Shown here piece by piece: positions 5,810 to 6,519 of a stretch of 6,519 bases of DNA. Position numbers and translations under genes: made by a program. The notes under the pieces were generated by a model, which saw only the letters and a list, made by a program, of their open reading frames with translations, made no database searches and was not told where the DNA came from. Every line of letters starts with the position of its first letter. Within the stretch, counting starts at the first letter, position 1. The stretch comes from a bacterium (GTDB lineage Bacteria; Verrucomicrobiota; Verrucomicrobiia; Opitutales; UBA953): positions 1-6,519 of the forward strand of contig RFOO01000063.1 in assembly GCA_009926645.1 (NCBI GenBank). Direction: 5' to 3'.

Positions 5810-6519
5810 ATGGCAGCAAAGCAACGAGGTCTATTTTCCGCAATCGGCGAGGCAATTGCCGCCTATGCCATCGACGTCGTTTATGAGCGTAAAAAGGGCC
5901 TTGGTGCGATGCTTTTAGGGGCATTTTTATTCGTTCTTTCGTGTCTTTTTAACGTCATTGTACGACTCCGACTTTGGCTCTATCGAAATCGTCTTTTTCG
6001 GGATACACCCCTCGGTTGTAAGGTGGTGGTCGTGGGTAATTTAACCGTCGGAGGAACGGGAAAAACCCCTATTGTTATGAAAATGGCCCAAATTTTGGCC
6101 CGGCGTGGTCGCAAAGTGGCCATTTTATCACGAGGCTATAAGGGCTCGAGCGATTCTTTGCTTAAAAGTTTCTGGCGTTGGCTCACCCAAGGAAGTCGTC
6201 CTGACCCCCTCGTTGTTTCCGATGGTAAATCGGTTTTAGCAGGTCCCGATGAGGCAGGCGATGAGCCTTACATGCTAGCGAGCAACCTCGTGAACGATGG
6301 TGTCGTCGTGATTGTTGACCGAGACCGCGTTGAGGGCGGACGATTCGCTTTACGCCGTTTTGGCGTGGATACCATCTTACTCGATGACGGTTTGCAGTAT
6401 TTACCTCTCCGTGGACAAATTAATTTATTGTTAGTCGATAGCCAAAATCCATTTGGCAATGGCTGTCTTTTGCCACGTGGCATTTTACGTGAACCGATAT
6501 CGAGTTTAAAACGTGCGAC
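5810..6519 (+). CDS. lpxK: Tetraacyldisaccharide 4'-kinase, 3' end cut off by the window
   Basis: LpxK uses ATP to phosphorylate the 4' position of the lipid A disaccharide precursor on the inner face of the inner membrane, the sixth step of the Raetz pathway. The first 236 codons are present and the frame is open at the right edge; the family usually has about 320-360 residues. Residues 31-54 form a hydrophobic membrane-binding helix. VVVVGNLTVGGTGKTP (72-87) is the LpxK form of Walker A, followed by ILSRGYKG (105-112), GDEPYMLA (150-157), VDRDR (169-173), DDGLQY (192-197, usually DDGFQH) and LVDSQNPFGNG..LPRG.LREP (208-229), all in family order. The P-loop lies about 20 residues later than in E. 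coli, and there is an extra segment at about 116-133. The ATG at 5810 is the first in a frame opening after a stop at 5747-5749; it has no Shine-Dalgarno, so a further upstream TTG at 5774 cannot be excluded. Confidence 0.93.
   Translation, partial: MAAKQRGLFSAIGEAIAAYAIDVVYERKKGLGAMLLGAFLFVLSCLFNVIVRLRLWLYRNRLFRDTPLGCKVVVVGNLTVGGTGKTPIVMKMAQILARRGRKVAILSRGYKGSSDSLLKSFWRWLTQGSRPDPLVVSDGKSVLAGPDEAGDEPYMLASNLVNDGVVVIVDRDRVEGGRFALRRFGVDTILLDDGLQYLPLRGQINLLLVDSQNPFGNGCLLPRGILREPISSLKRA

Noticed and set aside
5730..5918. Small 62-codon plus-strand frame bridging the panD and lpxK starts
   Set aside because: It is antisense to panD and out of frame with lpxK; the lpxK frame is clearly the real one. 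No leader-peptide feature was seen.
6268..6483. 71-codon minus-strand frame within lpxK
   Set aside because: It is antisense to the conserved LpxK motifs DDGLQY and NPFGNG; its basic, Ser-rich product is a shadow.
1..6519. Search by eye for tRNA, rRNA, CRISPR repeats, insertion sequence ends or phage genes
   Set aside because: No candidate was found. Coding density leaves only three short gaps, and all genes fit a stable chromosome.

Overview
The window holds six protein-coding genes and almost nothing else: about 100 of 6519 bases lie outside a gene (2 bp, 32 bp and 68 bp gaps). All six look like chromosomal housekeeping or cell-envelope genes. I see no mobile element, CRISPR array, rRNA, tRNA, phage gene or sign of recent transfer. 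A lipid A kinase (LpxK) implies a Gram-negative cell with lipopolysaccharide. The envelope pair at the left end and the protein styles suggest the Verrucomicrobiota/PVC group, perhaps Opitutales-like. That assignment is an inference of moderate to low confidence, made without any search.

Layout. Bases 1-1517 (+) carry the 3' part of an ABC-2 type transporter permease and, 2 bp later, a membrane-anchored, TPR-like helical protein; the two are almost certainly one transcript. Bases 1514-5741 (-) carry a three-gene cluster reading panD (aspartate 1-decarboxylase), a class V PLP-dependent aminotransferase, then a large type IA DNA topoisomerase of the TopB (topoisomerase III) type. The first two overlap by 4 nt (ATGA); the third starts 32 bp after the second. 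The topoisomerase and the TPR-like gene meet tail to tail and overlap by 4 bp. Bases 5810-6519 (+) carry the 5' two thirds or so of lpxK, divergent from panD across a 68-bp gap.

How the genes relate. PanD makes beta-alanine for pantothenate and coenzyme A. The coupled aminotransferase probably works on alanine, serine, aspartate or glyoxylate, and could plausibly supply or use PanD's substrates, but its specificity cannot be read from sequence. The topoisomerase has no obvious metabolic link and may simply share the transcript. LpxK phosphorylates the lipid A precursor at the inner membrane. The permease and TPR-like protein look like parts of one inner-membrane export or envelope complex whose ATPase would lie upstream of the window.

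The best leads are modest: the permease/TPR-like pair, the panD-aminotransferase coupling, the C-terminal architecture of the topoisomerase, a hairpin at the aminotransferase stop codon, and the general lack of Shine-Dalgarno sequences. I found no convincing new system.
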